Shown here piece by piece: positions 21,799-33,012 of a stretch of 64,000 nt of DNA. The DNA is from Favolaschia claudopus (taxonomy: Eukaryota > Basidiomycota > Agaricomycetes > Agaricales > Mycenaceae): the NCBI GenBank assembly GCA_037176885.1, contig JAWWNJ010000003.1, forward strand, positions 1,054,001-1,118,000. The letters run 5' to 3'. How positions within the stretch are numbered: the first letter of the stretch is position 1; each line of letters begins with the position of its first letter. Made by a program: the position numbers and the translations under genes. The notes under the pieces were generated by a model that saw only the letters and a program-made list of their open reading frames with translations, searched no databases and was not told the origin of the DNA.

Positions 21799-22060
21799 CT
21801 AACCTGCAGAAGAGGATGAGTTCAATCTCTGGCCGCTCCTGGAACACAGCAGCTTTACCTTTGTAACTGGTTCAACTCTCGGAGGAAGTGTATTTGTGCA
21901 CCATCTCTAATTGATGGAGGAAGCCTTACACACCATTGTTAGAGCCGATTTCTCAAAGACCTGTTGTCGATACCGGATTGGATATAGGCTCAGTCCAAAA
22001 TGACCATAAACTATTCCTACCCCCAATTGTCCGAAATGACATCAAACTACGCCTCTCAGC
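21799..22060 (+). repeat. Complex tandem repeat (right part)
   Basis: CTAACCTGCAGAAGAGGATG continues exactly as at 19917, showing the pre-insertion sequence. Two more TCCGAAATGAC...AAACTA units near 21993 and 22030. Confidence 0.65.
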
Positions 22061-22204
22061 AGCATTAATGCTGAGATCCTTCAACTCTTTGTGACGTGGT
22101 TGTGCGCGTCCTTAAAGAAGTAATAACTCTGGTAGACATCCTCGCCGCCTGACATTCACACACACTCCATCGACGTCATTCCTTCTCGATTGCGCTCACC
22201 TCGC

Positions 22205-23106
22205 CTAGCGCTTTTTTTTTTTTTTTTGGAATCCTCGTTATTTGCCCTTCGTCCCTTAAGACATGGTAGGCATACTCTCTCATACTCTGTACTCGAAGTT
22301 GCATAGCTGGTAATCGTGCATAAGTTGGGAATCTGCGGCAGTCTGCAAATCACGCCCACATTAGGCAGTGATGAACGTATGCACATGATGTGCGTGAACG
22401 CACCGGTGTGTATACGCAGGGGGCCACTTCGTTAGAGTAGAAGCAGTCAGTCGTGTCTGCGTTTGAGGCAACAGTGTTCAGAAGTGCATTGTTTCCGTTG
22501 AAAAAGGCACACCGAGCTTCTCCTGACGAGAGCGCTGGCTGGAATAGTTTTCCTAAGGATGTGATTAGACTCTCAACCATTTGAACCAGTGTGTTCCTTG
22601 ACAGACGGGAGTATAGACACACGGAGCGATTTCCTTGGTATAAAAGCAGTCCGTCGTATCAGCATTCGAAGCACCACTCTGCAGCGGTGCCTGGTTCTTG
22701 TTTACGCTGGGGCAACGTGCAGGCGCTGCGGAGTCTCCAATTGATATGAGGCAACTTGGATTGCGCTCGGTGGGGCTGAGGGGCCCCACCGGTTGACTTA
22801 TGAGATTTTTGTCAGTGTCCGCCAAAATGACAGAAGAAAGGGACGAACGCCGAAATAAGAGCACATAACCGATTGTATTTTGCAATCAGAAATACCACAT
22901 AAGGTTGTAGTGGTCTCATAGCTGCAAGTGTCGATCATGAAGCCATTCTCCGCGCTTACTCCGGAAGCGGTGAGTCTCATATCTAAGAGGTTGGTTGGCG
23001 GGCAGGGATTAGAGGGTGGACCCGGTGGGGCATATGCCCGTCGGGTCGCGGTGACTATAGGTGCGGCGGCAAGGAAGAAGACAGTTAGAAGTGACACACC
23101 CAACAT
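22205..23106 (-). CDS. Probable small secreted cysteine-rich protein, multi-exon
   Basis: ATG at 23106, with an AT-rich TTTAAATA box about 50 bp upstream. The first exon encodes a typical signal peptide (MLGVSLLTVFFLAAAPIV then TATRRAYAP). It continues to SYETTTTLC before a GTATTT donor at 22895. Downstream, two homologous exons encode SNADTTDCFY(T/S)(K/N)E(I/V)APCVYTP, one at about 22780-22624 and one at 22545-22408, each ending at the same residue with a GT donor. A last exon reads RLPQIPNLCTITSYATSS. Cysteines are regularly placed. Export to the cell surface is inferred. Exact internal splice sites are uncertain and decay is possible. Confidence 0.5.
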
Positions 23107-23199
23107 TGTCTGATCACAGTTGCGGTGGAGAATGAGATAGAAATCCTCGCCGTATTTAAACAGAACCGCAGTGGGGCCGATGGAGACCAATCATGCCTA

Positions 23200-23793
23200 A
23201 GGTAGGCGTCAGTCACTTACAACGAGCGGTCACATGACCAAAGTGTGACAGCCATTAAGCTCTGGCCACAAAACATTAGGGTAAAAAGTGGGACCTAGAA
23301 GTGGTGTATTTGAGCAAATGCAAGACATCCCTGGTCTCAGAATTCAAAAATATTGTCTTGGGATGGAGCAGTAGACCATTCTTCCCACCCATTTTTTTTT
23401 GAATGCAGAAATGAGTTTTTCGGCGATTGGAGCCATCTTGGTTCGGGATGATGGCGAAATTTGCCGCTTATGTAAAATTCTCACGCACCATATAGGGTAG
23501 GATCCCACCAATTACCAGCAACCCGCCAGCACAACAGCATACACACTAAACCGTGAACATTGGCTGCAGTGCGCAACATCTTGGGGCATCATACAATGGT
23601 GACTAGGGAAATCTCAGAAAACATATTCCTATCTCCAGTTATGATTACATAATGACCCAAATTTTTTCGACCTCAGAATCGTTGAAATTGAGCTAAATCC
23701 AGCAGGTTTTGTTTTCGTGTCGAAATTTTTGCCGCGTTACGCGTGACATGACACGTCATGTGACCGCTCGTTGCAAGTGACTGACGCCTACCT
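23200..23793. mobile_element. 594-bp MITE with TA duplication
   Basis: 40-bp TIRs AGGTAGGCGTCAGTCACTTR... with one mismatch; TA at 23198-23199 and 23794-23795. No transposase. Tc1/mariner-pogo type by target site. Confidence 0.9.
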
Positions 23794-23954
23794 TAATTGC
23801 CTATTAGATTGGTTGTTTTTTTTTTCATGGAAAGAAAGCATTTCAGTACACCGGGTATCAGGGCACCTGATTTTCCCTCCTATCCCACAGACAAAGAGCC
23901 GTTCCTGAACCCGTCCTTGAGCCTGACCACTACATATAACGGGCTCCATATTGC

Positions 23955-24037
23955 GGCATTGGGGCGCAAGATATGGCAAATATCAAGCTAGGTAAAAGTG
24001 GTCCTGATATTTGCATTATCTTGCGCCCCAATATGGC
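23955..24037. repeat. Inverted repeat/hairpin at the copia gag start
   Basis: ATTGGGGCGCAAGATA-TGGCAAATATCA pairs with TGATATTTGCAT-TATCTTGCGCCCCAAT around a 20-base loop. Position overlaps the first codons of the gag reading frame. Confidence 0.75.
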
Positions 24038-24952
24038 AAATATCCCGGAGCAGAAGACTGGCCGATTTTTCATGTTAATGCTACAGTGGAACTGCGCCTA
24101 CAGGGAGTCTACACTCTGCTTGAATCTGTTATCCTCGCTGCAAATGCAGCTGATGCCTCTATTGCTGCTGCTGCCGTTACTCCTCTGCCTGCCACAGCTC
24201 CTGTTGCTGGAGTAGCTTTCAAGGATACCCCTTGCGAACGTAATAGCCGTGCTTTAGGTGTCATTCAGAAGCTTCTTTTAGCAGAACTGCGCACAGAGTA
24301 TGTCAACGAATTTAATGCTGGAATTCTCTGGGCCAAACTGCGCCAGCGCTTTGAAGCAGAAAATCGTGCCGATTCTGCAATGGGTGTTCTAGCAGAACTT
24401 TTTAGCACCAAGCTCGTTATTGAAGTTATTGAAGGCGAACCAGAGCTCATGGATCGCAACAAGATTCTTTCTCATGTAGCTGCTATCAAGACCTGTTTTG
24501 ATAGGCTTGCACGCCTGGAATTTCCATTTCCCCCAGAGCTTCAGCCTCTCATTCTGCTCGGCACTCTACCAGATGATAGCTACTGGACAGGCATTAAAGG
24601 GAACATTGTGTCCTCTCTTGGTACAGGCATAACTTGGGATAAAGCTCGTGCTCGGCTGATTACTCTTGGTAAACTGCCAAAGAGTGAGAACAGCGACGAC
24701 ACTGCTCTAGCTGCTAAATCCACAAACCCTGGCAAGGGAAAGCCATCTGCCAAGGGCGATAAACATTGTCTTATACATGGACAAAACAAATCCCATACTT
24801 CCGATAACTGCTATCAGTTGAAGAATCTAGCGCAGGGATCAAAGGACTCCAAGAAGAATGACAAGCAGAAGTCTGAGAAAGCGAGACCTAGAAAGCGCCG
24901 TGACAAGGATGACTCTGAACATGGACATTTAGCTGTACCTGCTGTTTCCTAG
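24011..24952 (+). pseudogene. Copia gag
   Basis: About 310 residues of Ty1/copia nucleocapsid protein of the UBN2/retrotran_gag type: SRALGVIQKLLLAELRTEY, LWAKLRQRFEAENRAD, LMDRNKILSHVAAIKTC, then a zinc-knuckle-like CLIHGQNKSHTSDNCYQL near residue 255 and a lysine-rich end. No credible ATG at the beginning; the hairpin at 23955 overlaps the start. Downstream it is separated from the rest of pol by a SINE, and it has a stop at 24950, so the polyprotein cannot be made. No 5' LTR was found upstream. Confidence 0.85.
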
Positions 24953-25058
24953 AAATCTTATGCTGCTACAGTATGTCTGCTTAGCTTTGGAGTGATGCAA
25001 ACCCTTCATCCAAAGCTGTGGTAATTGACTCTGGGGCTTCTAAGTTACCACCATGACA

Positions 25059-25701
25059 AGGGGCGCGGTGGTAGAGTGGCATCCATCGTCTCCGGGGAGA
25101 GTCGTGTGAGTTTTGCTCACAACGGCGAGGGCCCTGGTCGGTTCGATTCCCTGCTCCGTACCCGGGAGAAAAACACTTTAGACACTCTCGGCTTCTGCCC
25201 TCTCCGACTTTTCACCCTCCGCTTCGGCAAACACGTTTGATCGTGACTTCGGTTCACGGGTTCCGAGGAGTAGCGCACAGCCCCGGTCGGCCTAGTCTCT
25301 CCTAGACAGACGCTCTATGGATTTGAGCTCGGTGCCCTCGCTACATAGAGTCTGTTCCTTACCGCGGGGGTCCGATCGTGTAGCCGGAGTATTATCTAAT
25401 ATCATGTAAGCCGGCAATTTCCGAATTTCGTTTGAACGCTTCCCTCTTCCCAATACAGGCGTACGCTGCCGCCTTGATCCTTTGACGCCCATCGCAACCT
25501 CGGCAAGCACTGGCCAAAGGCCGTCGGACCGGGACTTCATGCCCGAGGCACTGGGAGTTGATTGGTTGTATAAAAAGGGTGACGTGGGAGGAAAGAGCGG
25601 ACTGGAAACGATTAATCATGTAGTCAGTTGATGTCGGCATGTCGTGTACTATAGCCGCTTGCAGCGGCTCGAGCACGTTAATTGATTTCAACAACAACAA
25701 C
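25059..25701 (+). mobile_element. Full-length tRNA-type SINE, 643 bp
   Basis: Perfect 13-bp target duplication TACCACCATGACA at 25046-25058 and 25702-25714. The head has a Pol III A box TGGTAGAGTGGC (25069-25080) and a perfect B box GGTTCGATTCC (25140-25150), 60 bp apart. The 3' tail is (CAA)n (ACAACAACAAC). The body has no ORF and matches the fragment at 15958-16127. It is inserted between copia gag and the pre-integrase region. Confidence 0.9.
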
Positions 25702-26716
25702 TACCACCATGACACCAAATGAGGCATGGTTTGAGACAGGTTCTTATAAAGTACTCACTCCACCAAAAAGGGTGCGGCTTGGTAATGATACATGTTGTGA
25801 TGCAGTTGGACCTGGAACCATCCGTCTATCTTGCAAAACAAAGCGAGGGATGTCTGATGTCTCTCTACGTGCATTACATGTCCCATCCTTTGGTATCACA
25901 CTTGTCTCAGTGCAACAAATGGCTAAAAAGGGATACAATTGCATGTTTGAAGCAGATGTCTGCATTGTTCGAAATCCAAAAGGGCAAAGAATGATTGAAG
26001 CCAAGCATCGGAAGGGACTGTACCACATTGTCTATACTCCTTTGAGTGAAGATCCACATGCACTATTTGCTATGGATATCAATCATCTTCATCGAATATC
26101 TGGTCATACAAATTTCCAACTATTACAGAAATCTGTTGCTAAAGGCCGACTTGGTCAAATTACATCCTTGACAGGAATCCCCAAATTCTGTGAACCCTGT
26201 GTTCTTGGGAAAATGAAGAAATTACCATTTTCCAAAAGTCAAACCAAAGCTCGTGGTCCTTTAGATATTGTATCATCTGATGTTGGTGGTCCAGTAACGC
26301 CTGAAGGCCCAGGTGGAATACGCTACAAACTCAAAGAATGGCGAAAATCTACTGAGGCTCATTTTCGTGCTCAAATTGCTAATTGGGAATTCTGTGAGGG
26401 CTGGACTCGATTCTTTCGCACAGATGGGGGTGGTGAATTCACGTCTCATCAAATGGAAACCGAATTCAAACGTCTAGGCATCATCCATGAAACAACAGCA
26501 CCTTACACTCCAGAGCAAAACGGAGTAGCAGAGCGAATGAATCAAACACTTGTTTCCAGAGCTACAACTATGTTGATTGCCTCACGCCTTCCTCGTAGAT
26601 TTTGGGTCTTAGCAATGCGAGCAGCTGGTTATAAGGTAGACAACTATGTTGATTGCCTCACGCCTTCCTCGTAGATTTTGGGTCTTAGCAATGCGAGCAG
26701 CTGGTTATAAGGTAGA
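25702..26716 (+). pseudogene. Copia pol fragment: pre-integrase and integrase, internally deleted
   Basis: Reads on from gag after the SINE: protease-like GNDTCCDAVGPG, gag-pre-integrase (HRISGHTNFQLLQKS; CEPCVLGKMKKLPF), then integrase (DIVSSDVGGPV). The integrase centre is deleted: GGIRYKLKEW joins across to RTDGGGEFTS, leaving the second acidic residue and QNGVAERMNQTL. A 76-bp direct duplication (26565-26640, 26641-26716) creates a frame break, and an MITE follows at 26799. Both the deletion and the duplication make it inactive. Confidence 0.88.
26565..26716 (+). repeat. 76-bp tandem duplication in copia integrase
   Basis: CAACTATGTTGATTGCCTCA...AAGGTAGA is present twice head to tail, identical over about 75 bases. 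Confidence 0.95.
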
Positions 26717-26798
26717 CGACACACAAATACGGACAACTCTCCAAATCGGGACATGAACCGATGATGTGGTCCTTTTCCCCCCATTTTGCGCAGATATT

Positions 26799-27198
26799 AA
26801 CCTGTTTGCGCCAAAGCCATACGATCCACCAGATGGCTTTGGGCGTGTGCGCAGCATGTGGCTCCTAATTCTTGGACGTTTAAGCATCATACCTATATTG
26901 TATGCAACATATCCGCACAGTGTGTAGTAGCTGTCATGGGCTTCCCCAAATCACCAGAATCCACGGTTAATTTATGGCATCAACAACAGTTTCTCTGCTT
27001 GAGTGGTCTCTCCCTCACTGTCTGGGTATTGCCCGTCATGAAGGTCCGCAGTTCATCACCGGGCTTTATCTAGATAAGCACAGATGGTTTTGATGTAGTT
27101 GTGAACAGAATGCCCAAGATCAGCAGCCATAGGAGCCATCGGCTGCGCACACGCCAAAAGCCACCAGATGGCTCGTATGGCTTTTGCGCAACCTCTCT
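26799..27198. mobile_element. MITE family M2, copy 2
   Basis: Nearly identical to 13745-14144, same orientation and length (400 bp). ATT duplications at 26796-26798 and 27199-27201. Confidence 0.93.
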
Positions 27199-27201
27199 AT
27201 T

Positions 27202-27569
27202 GTATGCCAAATCGGCTCCCAACATTTTGTGCAGAAGTTCCTGATTGCGATGAGAACCATGTCCGAACTGTGTTGCGGGGCAGGGAAAAAAGTTAGGATT
27301 GGCCTGAGTTCTCGAGAGGGAGAGATGTGCAAGCAAGCCATTGATATATTGGGCGCAAACTCCGAAATGGAGCTCGCTGCACTCCGCCCGAAGACGAAGG
27401 AGCCGAGGCAGCCCAAAACCAACAGCTCACCCTGAAGCAGCCAAAGGTGGGCGAAAAACAGGGGGAAGCGCCACAGGCTCCACAAAAACAGGGAGGAGAC
27501 GGCAGCAATGGGGAGGGGAGGGGAGGGGTGCTAGGAACGCACAATGTCGACAGAGGGGAGAGAGACAGC
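27202..27569. other. Unassigned interval
   Basis: Starts with AAATCGGCTCCCAACAT, which also occurs at 30062, so 26716-27240 without the MITE is a diverged copy of 29955-30085. The rest is purine-rich with no assignment. Confidence 0.4.
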
Positions 27570-27866
27570 TAACAGAATCTGAAAATGCGCGGAAGGCGCA
27601 ATAACCTCAGTCTCCCGCAATGTGGGATGAAAGACTGTATATTAAATACCTGAAAATGCGCGGAAGGCGCAATAACTACACAATGAGTAAGTAAATACAA
27701 GTAGGTAGATAGATAGAGAACTCACCCTCAGTCTCCCGCAATGTGGGATGAAAGACTGAGGGTGGTGGACAGACGAGCGCGGTTTATATGTAAGAACAAG
27801 GCTGTATGATAAGTATCAGATATCTATCAAGGGCCGGAGCGGCGGGGCGGTAATTCATATTCTGAC
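27570..27866 (-). repeat. Copia 3' LTR, 297 bp
   Basis: In complement begins TGTCAGAATATGAATTACCG, preceded by polypurine GAGTGGGGG, and ends ATTCTGTTA. Contains two direct copies of CAGTCTTTCATCCCACATTG and of TTATTGCGCCTTCCGCGCAT, plus a TATA-like ATATAAACC. The same LTR in the opposite orientation is at 32623-32930. Confidence 0.9.
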
Positions 27867-30055
27867 ACCCCCACTCGACACAGGCCGTAGTCCCATAGAT
27901 AGACGGAATTTGGAGTGCTTGTCATGAGATAAAGGTTTTGTGAAAATATGGGCCACCATTTCATCTGTAGGATACCACAAGGGGGTAAATATCTCTTATC
28001 GCTTTTAAATTTGTTTTTACCTCTGCAACTGCTATTGCTGCAACAGCTGCAACTGCTGCAACAGCTGTAATTGCTGAGGAGCTAGACAATACATTCTCCG
28101 GTGCGAACCAAGTCATCACGGACAAAATGATATTTTCTTTGTATATGCTGAGTCCTAGCGCGGTATTGTGGATCCTGTGACAGAATAATGGCAGCTCGAT
28201 TATCACATCTCAACTCAGTGGGATTTCTCTGATGTTGACCTAGTTCGTCAAAAAAGGATCTTAACCATGCTAGATGTTGTCCTGCATTTGCAAGTCCAAT
28301 GTATTCACTCTCAGTAGAAGGTAGAGCGACCATGGATTGCCGACGGCTAGACCATCCGATTGCTCCAGAGTTGACAATGAACACATAACCAGAAGTAGAA
28401 CGAGATGTATCTCTGTCTCCATTCCAATTGGCATCACTGTATCCCAGAAATTGCATGTCCATGCTGATGTCAGCCCCGTTGTATACAAGTTCCCAATGAC
28501 GGGTGCCTTTGAGGTATCGAAGAAGTCGTTTTGCTGCTGCCCAATGAATTCTCTTTGGCTTTGCACTAAATCGACCAAGTACTCCTACACTGTATGCAAG
28601 ATCTGGTCGAGTACCTAGCATGGCATACATAGCAGACCCAATTACACTTTGATATGGAACAATAGATTTACCTTCGACAATAGCCATATGGGTAATGATA
28701 CTGTCGTCATCAAGGTCATTCTCTGTGAGCGGGGTTCCAGTAGACATAGGCGTGAATACAGGTTTGCAGTCTGTCATGCCATAGCGAGAAAGGACTTTGT
28801 CAATATACTGACGCTGGTTCAGTGCAATGGTGCGCTTCTTACGGTTTCGAACAATCTCGATCCCAAGGAGGTATTTGGCTGGACCTACAGTTGCGGCAAA
28901 ATCAATTTACTTACTAAATAAGGAAATTCTCGTCAATTCGCTCCTTTTGCTCGTTTTTTTCGAGCGGTAAGTTGATAAGAATACTAAGAACTGCTGGCCT
29001 GTATTCCTGATGTAGAAAAACTGGCGTCTTTGTATTGGTTTCGCCGGGATAAGCAGCAACTTTGTCTCATAAAGTGAAGCCAAAAGCAGTGAGAAACATG
29101 ACAAATCCGGTTGTTTTTTGTGCGTAGACCGGCTCAACTCCAGGAGTACAGGCCCTTTGTGCCATTTCAGCGTGCCTGTGGTGGTTTTGCTGTGCGGTAG
29201 AGCGGTTTCGATGCAAATTTCCTTATTTGGTAAGTAAATTGATTTTGCCGCAACTGTAGGTCTCGCATCTTAAAAGTAGATGAAAGCATTCTTTTGACTT
29301 AAGTCTGTTTGCCTTCTTTATAAACATAAAGGCAGGTCTCTGAATTCAAGCGATGAAATCCGAGTTTTAGAATCTCTGTGTCAAAAGTCCTGTTCCAAGT
29401 TCTCCCAGCTTGTTTAAGACCATACAATGAACACTTGAGTTGCCAGCAGTGACCTTCTGGAATTTCAACACCATCTGGAGGCATCATGTAGATTTCTTCC
29501 TGCAGTTTACCATTGAGGTAGGCTTGTGAAACATCCAGCTGATCCAGTTCTAAGTCATATTTGGCAGCAAGAGCACAAATGATGCGAACAGACTCTCCGC
29601 AGTGGAGCAAAATCCTCATATTCTTTCCTAGATGTAGCAGGTGCCTCAAGCTTTGATTCTATAGGTGAATCAAGTTCCTGGTCATCAAACCGAACATGCC
29701 TAGATGTGATGGTTTCACCATAAGAACCATCTTTGTTGATTACTGGCAAGTCATACGCTTTACTGTTTTCATGGTAGCCAACAAAGATGCAACGCTTTGC
29801 TTTATCGCCAAATTTCTGCTTGTGACGCTTTTCTTTAGGAATCAGAGGATAAGCTCTACAGCCAAAGGGATGCAGGTGTCGTATGTTTATTGGACGGTCA
29901 AAAACTTTCTCATGAGGGATCTCCAATTCCTGTGCTGAAGTAGGTGTTCTATTCACAGTAAGGTAGACAACACGCAAATACGGACAACCCTCCGAATTGG
30001 GAAGAATGGACAAGATATTCATCAAACTGGTCCTTTTCCCAGATTTAAGGAACAA
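27867..30055 (-). pseudogene. Broken Ty1/copia polyprotein, minus strand
   Basis: From the right: integrase C-terminal domain (HPFGCRAYPLIPKEKRHK; CIFVGYHENSKAYDL, 29950-29750), RT (LDQLDVSQAYLNGKLQEE; WQLKCSLYGLKQAGRTWN, 29640-29300), a mariner MITE insertion, then late RT/RNase H (YQSVIGSAMYAMLGTRPDLA; GYSDANWNGD; LRCDNRAAIILSQDP, 28777-28110). The conserved end EMVAHIFTKPLSHDK is in another frame after an inserted (GCAACTGCT)n tract at 28026-28080. The YVDD box lies in the interrupted or deleted part. Polypurine tract and 3' LTR follow at 27867. Several frame breaks: inactive. Confidence 0.9.
28888..29256. mobile_element. Mariner-type MITE inserted in copia RT
   Basis: 369 bp; TIRs CAGTTGCGGCAAAATCAATT (about 42 bp, near perfect) with TA at 28886-28887 and 29257-29258. 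No ORF. Confidence 0.92.
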
Positions 30056-30508
30056 TTTGCAAAATCGGCTCCCAACATATTGTAGAGACCCATCCTGTAT
30101 ATGGTACTACCAAACCATTTTACTTCAGCTTCAGAATTGACAAAGTTATTCACCGCTGGAAGTGACAAGTACTCGTGTGAAGCTTTACACATCAAGACTG
30201 ATCCTGACACAAGATTTGGATATAGGTGGTCTGGACAGACCAAAGGGAAGCGATCACCCATCAGTCACATGTCTCCTCATTCTTTTCGTCTCGCCCGCCT
30301 CCGCATCGCGCCTTTGGCTCGGTGACTCCGTCTCTTTGAGACCTTCTCTTCTCCAGCCCCTCCCCCTCCATGACCTCGAGTCTTCTTCCCCGCTTCTAGT
30401 CTTGTCCCCCCGTCGCCGTCATACCCCTCTTTTTTCGTGTTTTCCCTTCTTTCTGGGTGCTTCCGCTGCCATCTCATCCTCTCCCCCGCCTTCGGCTGGT
30501 CGACTTCG
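30056..30508. other. Junction between copia debris and RT element
   Basis: On the complement, SHEYLSLPAVNNFVNSEAEV (30200-30110) is open but unrecognised. On the plus strand the stretch before 30509 is pyrimidine-rich leader of the RT element. Confidence 0.35.
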
Positions 30509-32635
30509 ATGCCTCCTCTTCGACCTATCCCCAGACTCATCCGAGTTGATGGAGTTCTTCGCTTTGGTGTTCCCGACCGAGGACCATGGACACCGCCAGA
30601 TAATGGAAGAATTTTGTTGACTGCTGGGACTCCGGTGCGCTCTCAGATATGCTGGGGCCATAATCGTGTTGGAGGGTGTTGGGATGGTCGACGCAGGTGT
30701 CCCCGTCGTCATATTTGCTCCCATTGCGGTGACCGTGCCCATACTGCGGCTTTCTGCGCACGTCGTTCGTCAAAACCCCCAGATGTAGCTCGGCCTACTC
30801 CGCCTCAGGAAAATCCCCCTGTTGGTGTGTTAATGAAGCCGAGTGAGCGAGGGGGAGATGCTTCTGGCTCTCCCTGCTCAATGAGCAGGAAAGTCTCATC
30901 TCCCCTGTCATCTACCAACGTCGTCGAATCTGACCATGCTCCCATTCTTTCCGAGATACCCCCAATGCCTCCTTTTCCCCCGGCTCGCCCAAACACTGAT
31001 CTGCTCTTCCCCCTCACATCTCCTCATTCAAAGCCAATGCCGCCCACGAAGCTACATCCTGACGCTTGGGCCAGTGCGCTGATTGATTATCCAGACCGTG
31101 AGTTTGCAGACACCCTTGTATCTGCAATTCGCTATGGTGTTCTTCTTGGTGTGGATCCTGCACGTATGCCTTCCCCTTCCTCTTCGGCCCCTGCACCCCT
31201 TCCCTCTGCACTTGCGTTTCCCGAGACAGTGGACAAGGATATTGCCCATGAGGTTTCTCTTGGGCGTATCATTGATATCACGGACATGGCTGATACTGTC
31301 AAGCCCGTCCTTTCTCCGCTGGGTTCTGTACCCAAGAAATATAGCGAGAAACGTCGTCGGATTCACCATCTCTCGTATCCCCATGGATCCTCCGTCAATG
31401 ACGCGATCCCAGCTGAGTACGGCCATCTGGTCTACGAGGCTGTTATGGGGGCAATTGATCGCATACGGGAAGCTGGCCCTGGATCCTTCCTGTATAAGGC
31501 AGATCTGGAGGCTGCATTCAGGCATATTCCGATTGACCATGTGCATCTGATGGGTTTTGAGTGAAAGTTGCGCCTGTTCCTTGACGTCTTCCTGCCGTTT
31601 GGTGTTCGTACAGGCCCACGCCTGTACAACTACTTTGCGGAGGCTCATCACTGGATTTTGCTCTGCCGTGATGATGTCATGAAGCTCATTCAGCACTACC
31701 TGGATGATTGGTTCAACGTTACTCCTGCTGCGAAGGGTGTGGAATACGCTCGTCATGGTCGCGCGGTCTTCCGGACCGTTGCTGCCGAGTTGGGCTTTTC
31801 AATCTCCAGTGACAAGGAGCAGGGTCCAACTCACTGCTTCGAGTTCCTCGGCATTGAGCTGGACAGTATCGCTATGCAGGCTCGTCCTCCTCAGGACAAG
31901 CTTGCTCGCCTCCTTGTTCTCTTGGATGGGTGCCTGTCCCGTCGATCTGCGAGCCACTACGACCTCGAGCAGCTCTGCGGCCATCTCGTCTTTGCTCAGT
32001 CGGTAATTCCAGTTAGTCGATTCTTCACTCGCTGTATCCGGGACTTCATGTGCCACCTTTCCCTCCTCCCCCGCCACCACCGCCGCCGTCTTCCTTCCTC
32101 TGCCCGCCTCGACATTGCGTGGTGGAATACCTTCCTCCCATCTTTCAATGGCATCTTTGCTATTGAACGTCCACGTCCCGCTGTCGAAATCTTTACAGAT
32201 GCGAGTGGTAAGCTAGGTCTGGGTGGCCATTGGGGCAGCGGCGATCTCTTCTTCACTGAGCCTGTACCAGCGAAGTATGCACGTCATCCGATCCATTGGA
32301 AGGAAATGCGTGCTGTGTTGAGGGCTGCGGAGCTCTGGGGCCACTGTTGGGCTGGGTTGGAGGTGGTGTTTCGTATTGATAACGAGGCCATCTCGACCTG
32401 CTTGCAGTCTGGCTCTATTGACCATCCGCCTAAGCAAGCTCTCTTCCGCCAGTTCGCTCTCCTGGCCGTTCAACAGGACTTCACTTTTCGCCCAGTTTGG
32501 ATCTCAACGGACGAGAATTCTGTTGCTGATGCCCTTTCCCGCTTCCGCTGGCTCACGCTTTCAAAGTTGTATCAGCACTGGCCCCTCCCCAAGTCTGGTA
32601 CCCGTCCTACCCGCGTCGCTGTTGTCAGAATATGA
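30509..32635 (+). pseudogene. DIRS-like gag/RT/RNase H polyprotein with one in-frame stop
   Basis: ATG at 30509 (MPPLRPIPRLIRVDGV). A CCCH/CCHC-rich nucleic-acid-binding block (CWGHNRVGGCWDGRRRC; CSHCGDRAHTAAFC) is near residues 50-90. RT follows: LGSVPKKYSEKRRRIHHLSY, motif A (YKADLEAAFRHI), motif C YLDD at about 31696, then RNase H (EIFTDASGKLGLGGHWG; HWKEMRAVLRA; FRIDNEAIST). Residues on either side of a single TGA (31562-31564) are in the same frame and continuous in homology; most likely a TGG changed to TGA. The 3' end runs into a copia LTR at 32623, so any tyrosine recombinase or further domains are lost. Confidence 0.88.
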
Positions 32636-32950
32636 ATTATTCCGGGTAGCCGCCCCGCCGCTCCGGCCCTTGATAGATATCTGATACTTATCATACAGCC
32701 TTGTTCTTACATATAAACCGCGCTCGTCTGTCCACCACCCTCAGTCTTTCATCCCACATTGCGGGAGACTGAGGGTGAGTTCTCTATCTATCTACCTACT
32801 TGTATTTACTTACTCATTGTGTAGTTATTGCGCCTTCCGCGCATTTTCAGGTATTTAATATACAGTCTTTCATCCCACATTGCGGGAGACTGAGGTTATT
32901 GCGCCTTCCGCGCATTTTCAGATTCTGTTAGGTTATGGGCCACCGAGCGC
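32623..32950 (+). repeat. Copia 5' LTR with half-tRNA primer-binding site
   Basis: 308-bp LTR (32623-32930) starting TGTCAGAATATGAATTATTC, inverted relative to 27570-27866 and with an 11-bp insertion. It is followed at once by GGTTATGGGCC (32931), complementary to the initiator-Met tRNA anticodon stem-loop, as in copia and Ty5. A short gag-like start (LKTYLLEDSPARSSELE) follows, then a tandem repeat. The element is truncated, and its insertion cuts the RT pseudogene. Confidence 0.85.
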
Positions 32951-33012
32951 TAGCTCTCTGAAGACGTACCTATTGGAAGACTCACCTGCTCGCTCATCAG
33001 AGCTCGAAGCAT

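Noticed and set aside
27570..32930. A single 5.4-kb element with inverted LTRs
   Set aside because: Primer-binding site and polypurine tract positions show two separate copia insertions in opposite orientations.
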